A stretch of 64,000 nucleotides of DNA, from the NCBI RefSeq assembly GCF_014652855.1, contig NZ_BMZP01000021.1, positions 1 through 64,000 on the forward strand. The letters run 5' to 3'. Shown here piece after piece: positions 50,391 to 58,914 of this stretch. Below the pieces are notes generated by a model. It was not told the origin of the DNA and did no database searches. It saw nothing but the letters and a program-made list of their open reading frames with translations. Position numbers and translations under genes: made by a program. The stretch's first letter is position 1, and each line of letters opens with the position of its first letter. Source of the stretch: Novosphingobium pokkalii (GTDB lineage Bacteria; Pseudomonadota; Alphaproteobacteria; Sphingomonadales; Sphingomonadaceae).

Positions 50391-51785
50391 ATGCTGATCA
50401 CTGCAGCCCGCCTGTTCGACGGACGCCTGGTCGACGTTACCCTTAACGAAGGGCGGATCGCCGATCTAGTCGACCACCAGCCCAGCCGCGGCGGCGACAT
50501 CGACGCCCGCGGTGGGCTGCTGCTGCCCGGATTGCATGACCACCACGTCCATATCGCCGCAACCGCGGCAACGCTGGCCTCGGTCCGCTGCGGCCCCTCG
50601 GAGGTAACCGACGAAGCCGGGCTGTTCCATACGCTCGCCGGCGCCGCCGGGAGCGGTTGGCTGCGTGGCATCGGCTATCACGAAAGTGTCGCGGGGAGGA
50701 TCGATCGCGCCTGGCTGGACGCAGCGGTGCCCGATCGGCCGGTGCGACTGCAGCACCGCTCGGGCCGGATGTGGATCTTCAACAGCGTCGGTCTCGACCT
50801 GTTGCTGGCGGGCCGCGAACCGCCGCCCGCGCTCGATCGCGTCACCGGCTGGCTGTTCGATGCGGACAGATGGTTGCGCGACGCGCTGCACGGCATGCCG
50901 CCAGATCTGAGCCTGGTCTCGCGAAATTGGAGTCGCTGGGGCGTGACGGGATTGACGGACATGAACCCGGAAAACGAACCGGCGGATGCCACCCGCTTTT
51001 CGGCGCTCCGCCGGGAGGGCACCCTTGCACAGCGCGTGACGGTGGCAGGGCGAGCCACGCTTGCCGGCATGGCCCCCGATCCGTGGGTCGCCGTCGGCCC
51101 CCTGAAGGTCCATCTCCACGAGGCGCATTTGCCCGCCTACGATACACTGACCGGAGCCATCGACGAGGCCCATCGCGTCGGGCGGGGGGTGGCCATCCAC
51201 TGCGTGACCGAAACCGAACTCGTCTTCGCCCTGGCCGCGCTGCGCGAGGCGGGGCCGGACGCGCAGGACCGGATCGAGCATGCCTCGGTAGCAACAGACG
51301 AACTGGTCACGCAAATCGCCGCGCTGGGCCTGAGCGTCGTCTCCCAGCCCAACTTCGTGGCCGAGCGCGGCGACGCCTATCTCGCCGACATCGCGCCCGG
51401 CGAATGGTCCCATCTCTATCGCTTGCGATCGTTCCTGGCAGCAGGGGTACCCCTTGCCGGCGGCACCGACACGCCGTTTGGCATGGCTGACCCCTGGGCA
51501 GCGATGGCAGCCGCCGTCACCCGCCGCACTGCCGCAGGGGTGCCGCTGAGCCTTCACGAGGCGCTGACGCCGGAGGAAGCGCTGGGCCTGTTCCTCGCCG
51601 ATCCGATGGCGCTGTCCCGTCAGCGGACCGTGGCGGTGGGCGCGCCCGCCGACCTGTGCCTGCTGACGCAGGACTGGGAGGTGGTCCGCGCGGATCTGGG
51701 CGACGCCCGGGTCGCCGCGACCATCGTCGGCGGCAGGTGCGTGCATCAAGATCCCGCACCTGCCACGCCCCGGTCCGGCGACTGA
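50391..51785 (+). CDS. amidohydrolase (YtcJ-like)
   Basis: This 464-residue metal-dependent amidohydrolase starts at the ATG at 50391. It has GGLLLPGLHDHHVHIA with the HxH metal ligands, RLQHRSGRMWIFNS, GVAIHCVTETE, DRIEHASVATDE and GGTDTPFGMADPW with the catalytic Asp, ending in GAPADLCLL. YtcJ-type enzymes hydrolyse amides or esters; few are characterised. As Region 3 also holds a D-aminoacylase-like enzyme, at least two amide-splitting activities are encoded. It follows the broken ORF and precedes the MFS gene, which has its own operator. Confidence 0.82.
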   Translation: MLITAARLFDGRLVDVTLNEGRIADLVDHQPSRGGDIDARGGLLLPGLHDHHVHIAATAATLASVRCGPSEVTDEAGLFHTLAGAAGSGWLRGIGYHESVAGRIDRAWLDAAVPDRPVRLQHRSGRMWIFNSVGLDLLLAGREPPPALDRVTGWLFDADRWLRDALHGMPPDLSLVSRNWSRWGVTGLTDMNPENEPADATRFSALRREGTLAQRVTVAGRATLAGMAPDPWVAVGPLKVHLHEAHLPAYDTLTGAIDEAHRVGRGVAIHCVTETELVFALAALREAGPDAQDRIEHASVATDELVTQIAALGLSVVSQPNFVAERGDAYLADIAPGEWSHLYRLRSFLAAGVPLAGGTDTPFGMADPWAAMAAAVTRRTAAGVPLSLHEALTPEEALGLFLADPMALSRQRTVAVGAPADLCLLTQDWEVVRADLGDARVAATIVGGRCVHQDPAPATPRSGD

Positions 51786-51824
51786 CCGCAGCGCCGTCGA
51801 CCGATCGCGGCATGCGCTCCCGGC

Positions 51825-51840
51825 TTGACACTCTCGTCAG
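51825..51840. promoter_or_regulatory. island operator site 9
   Basis: TTGACACTCTCGTCAG is an imperfect dyad (TTGACA/CGTCAG). If TTGACA acts as -35, transcription would begin near 51860, almost at the MFS start, giving a nearly leaderless message. Confidence 0.5.
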
Positions 51841-51861
51841 ATGGGGTTTGATCGCCGCCGC

Positions 51862-53091
51862 ATGGCCCTTTCGCGTTCCTTCTCGCCGTTGCGGCACGCG
51901 GCCTTTCGCCAGATCTGGATTGCCATCCTGGTGTCGAACTTCGGTTCGGTCATCCAGTCGGTGGGTGCGGCGTGGATGATGACCACGCTGACGCCGTCCA
52001 AGCAGATGGTGGCCCTGGTACAGGCCTCCGCCACGCTGCCGCTCATGATGTTCTCGCTGATCGCCGGCGCGATCGCCGACGCGCTCGACAAGCGGCAGAC
52101 GATGCTCGCCGCGCAGGCGCTGATGCTGCTCGCCTCCTCGGCGCTCGCGCTGCTCACTCTGTTCGGTCGCATCACGCCCTGGGGACTGCTGGCGCTCACG
52201 CTGGTGGTCGGCACCGGCACAGCGCTCAACACGCCGGCCTGGCAGGCATCGTTGCGCATGCAGGTGCCAATGGCGGATCTGCCGGCGGCAGTCGCTCTCA
52301 ATTCGCTCAGCTTCAATACGGCGCGCAGCATCGGTCCGGCGCTGGGCGGCAGCCTGCTGGTTATTGCCGGCCCCGCCGCGAATTTCGTGATCAACGCCGT
52401 TTCGTACATGGGAACGATCTTCGTGCTACTACGGTGGCGACCGCAACGCGACGGGGGGCGGCCCGCTGCCCGGGAGGGCTTTTGGGGATCGATTTGGCGG
52501 GGGGTGTGCATCGCCATCGGGCAGCCGGCGATACGCCGTCCGCTGTGCCGCATCACACTGTTCTCGATCTTCACGGCAAGCCTGTGGTCAACCATGCCGC
52601 TGGTGGCACGGGACCTGCTGCACGGCGATGCACGGACCTTCGGCATCGTGGTGGGCGCGTTCGGCGTCGGCTCGATCCTCGGTGCACTGATCGTCACCGA
52701 ACTGCGCCAGTTTCTCGGTCCGGACGGCCTGTTCGGCATTGCCAGCCTGGGTTTTGCTGCCGCCATGATCGGCGTGGCATACCAGAACCAACTCGCCCTG
52801 GACCTTCCGTTCCTGGTGCTCGCCGGGCTGAGCTGGGTCAGCGGGATGTCCACCATCAGCGTCACCATCCAGATGTACGCGCCGCAGGATGCGATCGGGC
52901 GCTGCCATTCGTTGTACCAAATGTGCGCCTTTGGCGGGCTTTCGGCTGGCAGCTATGTTTGGGGCAGTGTTGCCGACCGGATCGGCACCGGAACCGCGAT
53001 CCTGGTGGCTGGCTATTGCCTGCTTGCCACCCCGCTGCTGGCGCTGTTGCAACCGCTTCCCGCGTTGCCGGATAATCTGGATCCCGGCTGA
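51862..53091 (+). CDS. MFS transporter
   Basis: This 409-residue major-facilitator protein of the EntS/MFS_3 type has MALSRSFSPLRHAAF, then FRQIWIAILVSNFGSVIQSV, GAIADALDKRQTMLAAQALM and NSLSFNTARSIGPALGGSLL. Unlike 46227-47879 it lacks the C-terminal soluble domain. The shared NSxSFNxARSxGPALGG motif shows the two are paralogs. Transport direction is unknown; members often export drugs or siderophores. The ATG at 51862 is preferred over one 21 nt upstream, which lies in the operator. It runs convergent with the aldehyde dehydrogenase gene. Confidence 0.85.
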   Translation: MALSRSFSPLRHAAFRQIWIAILVSNFGSVIQSVGAAWMMTTLTPSKQMVALVQASATLPLMMFSLIAGAIADALDKRQTMLAAQALMLLASSALALLTLFGRITPWGLLALTLVVGTGTALNTPAWQASLRMQVPMADLPAAVALNSLSFNTARSIGPALGGSLLVIAGPAANFVINAVSYMGTIFVLLRWRPQRDGGRPAAREGFWGSIWRGVCIAIGQPAIRRPLCRITLFSIFTASLWSTMPLVARDLLHGDARTFGIVVGAFGVGSILGALIVTELRQFLGPDGLFGIASLGFAAAMIGVAYQNQLALDLPFLVLAGLSWVSGMSTISVTIQMYAPQDAIGRCHSLYQMCAFGGLSAGSYVWGSVADRIGTGTAILVAGYCLLATPLLALLQPLPALPDNLDPG

Positions 53092-53112
53092 CCTGGATGG
53101 CCGCTCAGCCGG
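53084..53112. terminator. hairpin overlapping both convergent stop codons
   Basis: CCGGCTGA (53084-53091) and TCAGCCGG (53105-53112) form a perfect 8-bp stem with a 13-nt loop. Each arm contains the TGA stop of one gene (MFS plus, aldehyde dehydrogenase minus). It is probably a bidirectional terminator without U-runs. Confidence 0.5.
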
Positions 53113-54589
53113 CGGCGATCGTCTGCGGGTCGTAGATCATCGTCTTTGGCTCAAGATAGGCGCCCAGCCCGGCCAAGCCGCCCTCCCGGCCGATGCCCGA
53201 TTGTTTGAACCCGCCAAAGCCGATCGAGAAGTCCAGCTTGAAGCCGTTATGGCCTACCGTCCCCGCCCGCATCTGCCGCCCGACCGCATAGTAGCGCTGG
53301 GGATCGTTGGTGAACACGGCGCTGTTCAGGCCATAGATCGTGTCGTTGGCGAGGGCGACGGCATGCACCTCGCTCGTGGCCGGGATCACACAGATGACGG
53401 GACCGAAGATCTCGTCCTGGGCAACCGCCGAGCCATTGTCGACGTTCGCGAGCAGGGTCGGCTGGATATAATAGCCGCGGTTCATCTCCGCCGGGCGCTT
53501 GCCGCCATAGGCCAGCCGCGCACCATCCGCCTGGCCCTGCCGGATATAGCGTTCCACCCGATCCCGCTGCCGGTCTAGGGCAAGCGGCCCCATCTGTGTT
53601 TCGACCTCGAACGGATCGCCGATCCGAATGCGAGCGAATTCCGCAGCCAGTGCATCGACAAGCGCGTCGTGGCGCCGCGCATCGACGATGATTCGCGTCA
53701 GCGAGGCGCAGACCTGGCCGGTCGCCATCGGCGCGTACAGGGCGATTTCGGCCGCAGCCTTGGCAATATCGTAATCGTCGAGAATGACCGCGGGGGACTT
53801 ACCGCCGAGCTCCAGCGTGAAACGAGCGATGCGATCACCGCAGGCCGCCGCAATCCTCCGCCCGGCGGCCGTGGACCCGGTGAAGCTCACCTTGTCGATG
53901 CTCGGATGCCGGACGAGTTCCTCGGACACCTGCCGATCGGCCGTCACGACGTTGACCACACCCGCCGGCAGGCCCACTTCCTCACAGATCTCGGCGAACA
54001 TGTAGAGCGCCGAAGGCGCCTCCGGCGATGCCTTCAGTACCAGCGTACAGCCCGCGATCAGCGCCGGCGCTGCCTTATGCGTCAGCAGCGACGCGGGCGC
54101 ATTCCACGGAACGATCGCCGCTACGACGCCGACCGGCTCCTTTACCACCAACGCCGGAGTGCCGCCGCGCGTGGTGCGCGGCTCCTCCCAAGCATAGCTC
54201 GTTCCAAGATCGGCGTGGAAGCGGAACACCGCCGCGGCGCCCGGCGCGGCGGTGGCGGCCATGCCGTGCACCACCCCCGCCTCGACCATCCAGCTATGCG
54301 CGAGCGAGCCGGCGCGCCGTTCCCAGGCGTCGGCGATGCGCCGCAAATAAGTGCCGCGTTCGGCGGGCGACAACCGGGGCCAGGGGCCCTCGTCGAAAGC
54401 GCGGCGCGCGGCGGAGATCGCCCTTTGCATGTCCGCGGACTGCGCCTCGGCCACCCGCAGGCATTCTTCCTCGGTCGCGCTGTCGAGCACCGCAAACGTG
54501 GCATCAGAGGAGGGTTTGACCCAAGCGCCGTCGATGAAGAACCGGTCCGGATGCTTAAGGCTGATCGCACGGCTGGTGGTCGAAGACAT
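53105..54589 (-). CDS. aldehyde dehydrogenase (NAD(P)-dependent)
   Basis: This 494-residue aldehyde dehydrogenase oxidises an aldehyde to an acid. It has EPVGVVAAIVPWNAPASLLT (cofactor region), FTGSTAAGRRIAAACG, the general-base Glu in LELGGKSPAV, the nucleophilic Cys in GQVCASLTR and QDEIFGPVICVIP. The start at 54589 has GGAGAG at good spacing. It fits between the alcohol-oxidising SDR/GMC enzymes and the acyl-CoA ligases, converting an aldehyde to the acid that is then activated. It is on the minus strand with operator site 10 upstream. Confidence 0.9.
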   Translation of the reverse strand: MSSTTSRAISLKHPDRFFIDGAWVKPSSDATFAVLDSATEEECLRVAEAQSADMQRAISAARRAFDEGPWPRLSPAERGTYLRRIADAWERRAGSLAHSWMVEAGVVHGMAATAAPGAAAVFRFHADLGTSYAWEEPRTTRGGTPALVVKEPVGVVAAIVPWNAPASLLTHKAAPALIAGCTLVLKASPEAPSALYMFAEICEEVGLPAGVVNVVTADRQVSEELVRHPSIDKVSFTGSTAAGRRIAAACGDRIARFTLELGGKSPAVILDDYDIAKAAAEIALYAPMATGQVCASLTRIIVDARRHDALVDALAAEFARIRIGDPFEVETQMGPLALDRQRDRVERYIRQGQADGARLAYGGKRPAEMNRGYYIQPTLLANVDNGSAVAQDEIFGPVICVIPATSEVHAVALANDTIYGLNSAVFTNDPQRYYAVGRQMRAGTVGHNGFKLDFSIGFGGFKQSGIGREGGLAGLGAYLEPKTMIYDPQTIAAG

Positions 54590-54718
54590 CACTCTCTCCA
54601 ATGAGGGCCGCCGAGCCCGGGCGCGCCGGCACGGAGCTTCCCGTAGTCCGACGATCCAGACAGAAGGTCTTGCGCAATCCTTCCACCGATGGCGCGACAA
54701 GGGTCTGGTCGACGAAAT

Positions 54719-54734
54719 TTGACACCTGTGTAGA
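54719..54734. promoter_or_regulatory. island operator site 10
   Basis: TTGACACCTGTGTAGA keeps TTGACA and TGT on either side of a 4-bp centre, with three changes in the right arm. It is 130 bp upstream of the aldehyde dehydrogenase start and 61 bp after the TetR end. Confidence 0.45.
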
Positions 54735-54794
54735 AATTACCGTGCGAGGCGTCAATGGACCAATCCGCCGCACCACGAGGGTCAGCGACGAACG

Positions 54795-55547
54795 CTACGC
54801 GGAAACCAGTTCGCTCAGGATACCGATCTGCGCCTCATGCAGGGCCTCCTGAATCTCAGGTCCTTCGTCGTCATAAAGCATCTCGCGAACCGCGAGACGC
54901 TCAATCGCGGCGAAGAGCACCATCGCCCGCGCCATCGCCTGCTCATCGGTGAGGGTCGCGCCCGAATGACCGCTCAGAATCTTGCCGGCAAGCGCGCGCA
55001 CGATCCGCACGCCTGCCCGCTTGCGGATGTCTGCGAAGCGCGCATCGCCGCGATCGGATTCCATGTTCCGTAGCACCAGTACCGCGTGGTGTCGGGTCCA
55101 ATAGGCACGATAGGCATCGAGGAAGCACCGAGCGCCCCCGGTATTGTCACCCCGTGGGTCCCAGGCCTCGAGCGTCGCGAGAACGTCGGTGATCGCTGCG
55201 CTCGCCTCCTCCGCCAAGACGAACAGGATGTCGCTGACGTCGCCGAAATAGACATAGAGAGTCGCCAGCGAGGTCTCTGCCTCCTGCGCGATGGCGGTAG
55301 CGGTAAGCGAAACCGCCGATTGCACCTGCAACAATCTGGTCGCCGCCTGCAGGAGCCGGGCGCGGGTCTCCAGCCCCTTTCGCCCGAGCGCCCCCCCTGA
55401 CCGCCCGGTTTTAACAGGCCTGCTTGCCAAGCCCGCCTCCCGCTTCTGCGTCAAACCCCGCCTCGTAGTAAAACTGGGGAATCCGATACCGTAGGACCCC
55501 TGACCGTACAACCCTGCCCCTCTCCCGCAAGCCGCCGAATACCCCAC
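54795..55547 (-). CDS. TetR-family regulator
   Basis: The open frame is 250 codons from a GTG at 55547, but the first ~50 are low-complexity and the true start may be downstream, such as the TTG of GLTQKREAGLASRP. The HTH (RARLLQAATRLLQVQ, IAQEAETSLATLYVYFGDVS) is TetR-like, and the C-terminal part is an all-helical ligand domain with RAYWTRHHAVLVLRN. Its recognition helix (SLATLYVYF) differs from the island regulators A and B. It is divergent from the SDR/fused dehydrogenase operon with operator site 11 between them, and upstream of the aldehyde dehydrogenase. Confidence 0.75.
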   Translation of the reverse strand: MGYSAACGRGAGLYGQGSYGIGFPSFTTRRGLTQKREAGLASRPVKTGRSGGALGRKGLETRARLLQAATRLLQVQSAVSLTATAIAQEAETSLATLYVYFGDVSDILFVLAEEASAAITDVLATLEAWDPRGDNTGGARCFLDAYRAYWTRHHAVLVLRNMESDRGDARFADIRKRAGVRIVRALAGKILSGHSGATLTDEQAMARAMVLFAAIERLAVREMLYDDEGPEIQEALHEAQIGILSELVSA

Positions 55548-55581
55548 CCGATTCAGGTCAGCACAAAGCGGATCGACTTAG

Positions 55582-55597
55582 TTGACATAGGTGTCAA
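55582..55597. promoter_or_regulatory. island operator site 11
   Basis: TTGACATAGGTGTCAA is a perfect TTGACA/TGTCAA dyad. It lies between the TetR gene (minus) and the SDR/dehydrogenase/ligase/EtfBA operon (plus), 128 bp before the SDR start. Confidence 0.75.
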
Positions 55598-55725
55598 ACT
55601 TGTGCTTTCAGTTCAGCGCCAGTCGACGCGCCGGGTCGTCCTTGGCCAGCGGATTGTCAGCGCCGGAAATGACTGCTCACAATGATAGGCGGCGGGCGGC
55701 ATCATCGCATCAGGAGAGAAATGCA

Positions 55726-56592
55726 ATGCTGATCGAAAATAGGGTTGCTGTCATCACGGGGGGGGCCAGCGGCATCGGGCGCGCCAGCAGCGTGCGCTTT
55801 CTCAATGAAGGTGCGAAGGTCGTCGTTGCCGACGTTAACCCGGCGAGCGGCGATGCCTTTCTCAAGCTAGCCGAAGAACTCGGCTTTGCCGACCGCGTTC
55901 GCTTCGTGACGACCGACGTGACGGATGAGGCCGATGTCGAACGCATGATCGGTACCGCTACCGACGTCTTCGGTACACTCGACATCATGTTCAACAACGC
56001 CGGCATCCCGGGAGCACTCGGCCCGCTCGAGGAAGTCGCGGCCGAGGATTGGGATCGCACCTTCGACGTCCTGGTCAAGGGGCCCTTTCTCGGGCTCAAG
56101 CACGCGGTTCGCCAGTTCAAGGCGCAAGGATCCGGCGGCGTGATCCTCAATACCTCGTCCGCCGCCGGCCTCGTCGGCGGTGCAGGCCCTCGCCCCTATT
56201 CGGTCGCCAAGGCGGCGGTGGCGCATCTGACGACCGTGGCAGCGGTCGATCTCGCCGCCCACCGCATCCGCGTCAACGCCATCGCCCCCGGTGCGATCCT
56301 TACCGAAATCGGCGGCCAGGACCCGGTCGAGGCGGCTGCCCGGCTTTCCAAGGGACAGCCCTGGCCGGATCATGGTATGCCCACCGACATTGCGGCCGCG
56401 GCGGTGTTCCTGGCCAGCGATGAAGCCCGCTTCATCACCGGTCAGACGATCCTCGTCGATGGCGGCGCGACCAGCGACAGCGGAATGGAAGTCCGGCTGC
56501 AACGCGGCGGAGCCTGGGCCAAGGTGACCGGCATGCACCACGGCACGACCGGCAAGAAATCCGAACTGCGCCGGCTCGAGCGCAAAGACTGA
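55726..56592 (+). CDS. SDR-family oxidoreductase
   Basis: This 288-residue classical short-chain dehydrogenase has TGGASGIGRASS near residue 11, NNAGIPGALGPLEEV, NTSSAAGLVGGAG with the catalytic Ser, YSVAKAAV with Tyr/Lys and NAIAPGAILTEIGG. The ATG at 55726 follows AGGAGAG. An extra ~25 residues at the C-terminus (GMHHGTTGKKSELRRLERKD in part) are less common. It probably oxidises a hydroxyl group of an intermediate with NAD(P)+. It is the first gene of the plus operon that continues with the fused dehydrogenase, ligase and EtfBA. Confidence 0.9.
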   Translation: MLIENRVAVITGGASGIGRASSVRFLNEGAKVVVADVNPASGDAFLKLAEELGFADRVRFVTTDVTDEADVERMIGTATDVFGTLDIMFNNAGIPGALGPLEEVAAEDWDRTFDVLVKGPFLGLKHAVRQFKAQGSGGVILNTSSAAGLVGGAGPRPYSVAKAAVAHLTTVAAVDLAAHRIRVNAIAPGAILTEIGGQDPVEAAARLSKGQPWPDHGMPTDIAAAAVFLASDEARFITGQTILVDGGATSDSGMEVRLQRGGAWAKVTGMHHGTTGKKSELRRLERKD

Positions 56593-56669
56593 TCCGCCCT
56601 CCGCTATAGTCGCCGGCCAGCGTGACCGGCAACGCTGAGGACACAGGAACGGACCGTGGAGAACTGGCC

Positions 56670-58877
56670 GTGAATCTCGATCTGAGTGAAGAAAACAACC
56701 TGCTGGTCTCGATGGTCGAAAAGCTTCTTACAGGCGCGGGCGGGGTCGACCGCCTGCGCAATCTGGAGCCGGGAACCGTCGACCGCACCCTGTACGCGCA
56801 TCTTGCCCAGATGGGCATTTTGACGATGCGGTCGCTGCCACCCGATCAGGGTGGCTCGCCTCTATTCGACGTGATGCTGGCGATGGAGCAGGTGGGCCGC
56901 CACGTACCGCGCCTTCCGCTCGCCGAGACGATCGTTGCAGCGTCGCTGCTTGGCCGATCGCACGCGGACGGCGCGGCAACCTGGGTCGAGAGGATCGGCG
57001 CGGGCGAGGCAGTCGTGACCCTCGCCCTGCACGATCTCGCTGCCAAAACGGAGCAGTTCGTCGCGTTCGGCGGTGCATGCGACGCCGTCGTGTTCCGTCG
57101 AGGTGACGGCGTGTACCTGCGGCAGGGGCCGCTCGCGCCGGTGAAGGCGGACCATGCCGACCAGGCGCTGGGGCGGCTAACCGAAACGGGGGAGACGGAG
57201 ATCGAACTCGCCCGCGGCGAACCGGCGGTCGCGCTGTTTTCTGCTGCGATCGAAGAATGGAAACTGCTGGTCTCGGCGGCACTGTGGGGCATCTCCGCCG
57301 CCATGCTCGAAATGGCATCACGCCATGCCAATGAGCGCCTTCAGTTCGACCGGCCGATCGGCAGCTTCCAGGCGATCGCGCATCCGCTGGCAGACCGGGC
57401 TGTCGACAACGAGGCCGCTCGCCTGCTCGGCTGGTGGACGGCCTGGCTGCTTGGCGAGGGCAGTGACGAAGCCGCCGCCGCGATCAGCATGACGTTTGCG
57501 TGGAGTGCGAAGACGGCCGATGCCACGGCGCGGCGCGCGCTGCATACCTTTGGCGGTTATGGCTTGTCGCTGGAGCATAATGCGCAGGTCTATTTCCGAC
57601 ACGCCAAGGCGCTGCCCTTGCTGCTGGGCGATCCCAACGAGGAAATGATCCGCGTCGCCGACCGGATGTGGCGCGGTGCCAGCACGGCCCTGCCCGATGG
57701 AGGTCCCTGCCCGCTGTCGTTCGGTATGGATCAGGAAACGATCGACATCACTGCCGAGACGCGCGCGATCCTCGAACCGCTGATGACCCCAGAGCTGCAG
57801 GCGACCCTGCCTGATTCCTATGATGGCCATGTGCCCGCAATCGCCCAAGCGCTGGGTCGGGCGGGACTGCTCTTCGCCGACTGGCCGACTGAATGGGGCG
57901 GGCGGGGCACCGCGGCGACGGCGATGCTGGCGGCACTGCGCGTGTGGGATGAGCTCGGCTATCCTGGACACGCGCAATCGGTCACCAACATGGTCGGGCA
58001 TATCGTGCGTGAGTTCGCCACCGACGAAGTGCGACAACTCGTCGTTCCGCGGCTGGCCGCCGGCGAAGCGCTGTGTTGCATGGGCTATTCGGAGCCGGGT
58101 TCCGGTTCGGACATCTTCGGCTGCCAGACGAAGTCGCGCTGGGACGAAGCGGGCCAGTGCTGGATCATCAATGGGCAGAAGATGTGGACCACGGGTGCCA
58201 ACCTCGCCGATTATGTCCTGCTGTTGACCAGGAGCGAGCCGGGCAGCACCAAGCATCGCGGCCTGACCCTGTTCCTCATTCCGATGTCGGCCGAAGGCAT
58301 CGAGGTCCACCCGATCCACACGGTGATGGACGAGCGCACGAACGCTACCTTCTATACGGACGTTCGTGTGGACGATCGCTGGCGCATCGGGCCGGCGCAC
58401 AACGGCATAAAGGTGATGACATGGGCGCTCACACTCGAGCAACTGGGTGCCTTCGGGGCCGGCGATCGCCGCGCCCTGCCCGCGCTGCTCGAATGGGCGG
58501 CGCAGCCCGGTCAAAACGGCCAGCCGCGCATTGAAAGCAAGGATGTGCGGCGGCGGCTGGGCCTGTTCGAGTTGCAGGCGCAGGCCGGTGTCCTCCTTGC
58601 CGACCGTGCGACTTGGCATGCGCTCAGCCATCCCGAAGCAGGCCGCACCGGCTATGGCCCGATGAGCAAGCTGTTCTACTCCGAAATGGTGCAGCAGGTG
58701 CTCGCGGACCTAATGGACATGACGGCGCCGGACTGCCTGCCGAACGGAGAGGGAAAGCTGGCAATCCTCGAACGCCTCTACCGCCAGTCGCAGGTCGCCA
58801 CGGTCTATGCGGGTTCAAGCGAGATCCAGCGGTCGCAGATCGCCGAGGTATTCCTGGGCCTGCCGCGCAGCCGCTAG
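56670..58877 (+). CDS. tandem-fused acyl-CoA dehydrogenase (FadE34-like)
   Basis: This 735-residue protein is two acyl-CoA dehydrogenase units in one chain. The N-terminal half (about 1-340) is the diverged, non-catalytic type (LQFDRPIGSFQAIAHPLADR, RALHTFGGYGLSLEHNAQVY). The C-terminal half (about 360-735) is more complete: GYSEPGSGSDIFGCQTKSRW, GQKMWTTGANLADYVLL, TVYAGSSEIQRSQIAEVFLG. In mycobacteria FadE34/ChsE3 has the same architecture and acts on steroid side chains; the fusion is a one-chain version of alpha2-beta2 dehydrogenases. The GTG at 56670 is preferred (GGAG 8 nt before). It passes electrons to EtfBA encoded downstream. Confidence 0.85.
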   Translation: MNLDLSEENNLLVSMVEKLLTGAGGVDRLRNLEPGTVDRTLYAHLAQMGILTMRSLPPDQGGSPLFDVMLAMEQVGRHVPRLPLAETIVAASLLGRSHADGAATWVERIGAGEAVVTLALHDLAAKTEQFVAFGGACDAVVFRRGDGVYLRQGPLAPVKADHADQALGRLTETGETEIELARGEPAVALFSAAIEEWKLLVSAALWGISAAMLEMASRHANERLQFDRPIGSFQAIAHPLADRAVDNEAARLLGWWTAWLLGEGSDEAAAAISMTFAWSAKTADATARRALHTFGGYGLSLEHNAQVYFRHAKALPLLLGDPNEEMIRVADRMWRGASTALPDGGPCPLSFGMDQETIDITAETRAILEPLMTPELQATLPDSYDGHVPAIAQALGRAGLLFADWPTEWGGRGTAATAMLAALRVWDELGYPGHAQSVTNMVGHIVREFATDEVRQLVVPRLAAGEALCCMGYSEPGSGSDIFGCQTKSRWDEAGQCWIINGQKMWTTGANLADYVLLLTRSEPGSTKHRGLTLFLIPMSAEGIEVHPIHTVMDERTNATFYTDVRVDDRWRIGPAHNGIKVMTWALTLEQLGAFGAGDRRALPALLEWAAQPGQNGQPRIESKDVRRRLGLFELQAQAGVLLADRATWHALSHPEAGRTGYGPMSKLFYSEMVQQVLADLMDMTAPDCLPNGEGKLAILERLYRQSQVATVYAGSSEIQRSQIAEVFLGLPRSR

Positions 58878-58914
58878 CTCTTTCGACGACAGCCAAACGC
58901 ATGTGGGGAATTGG

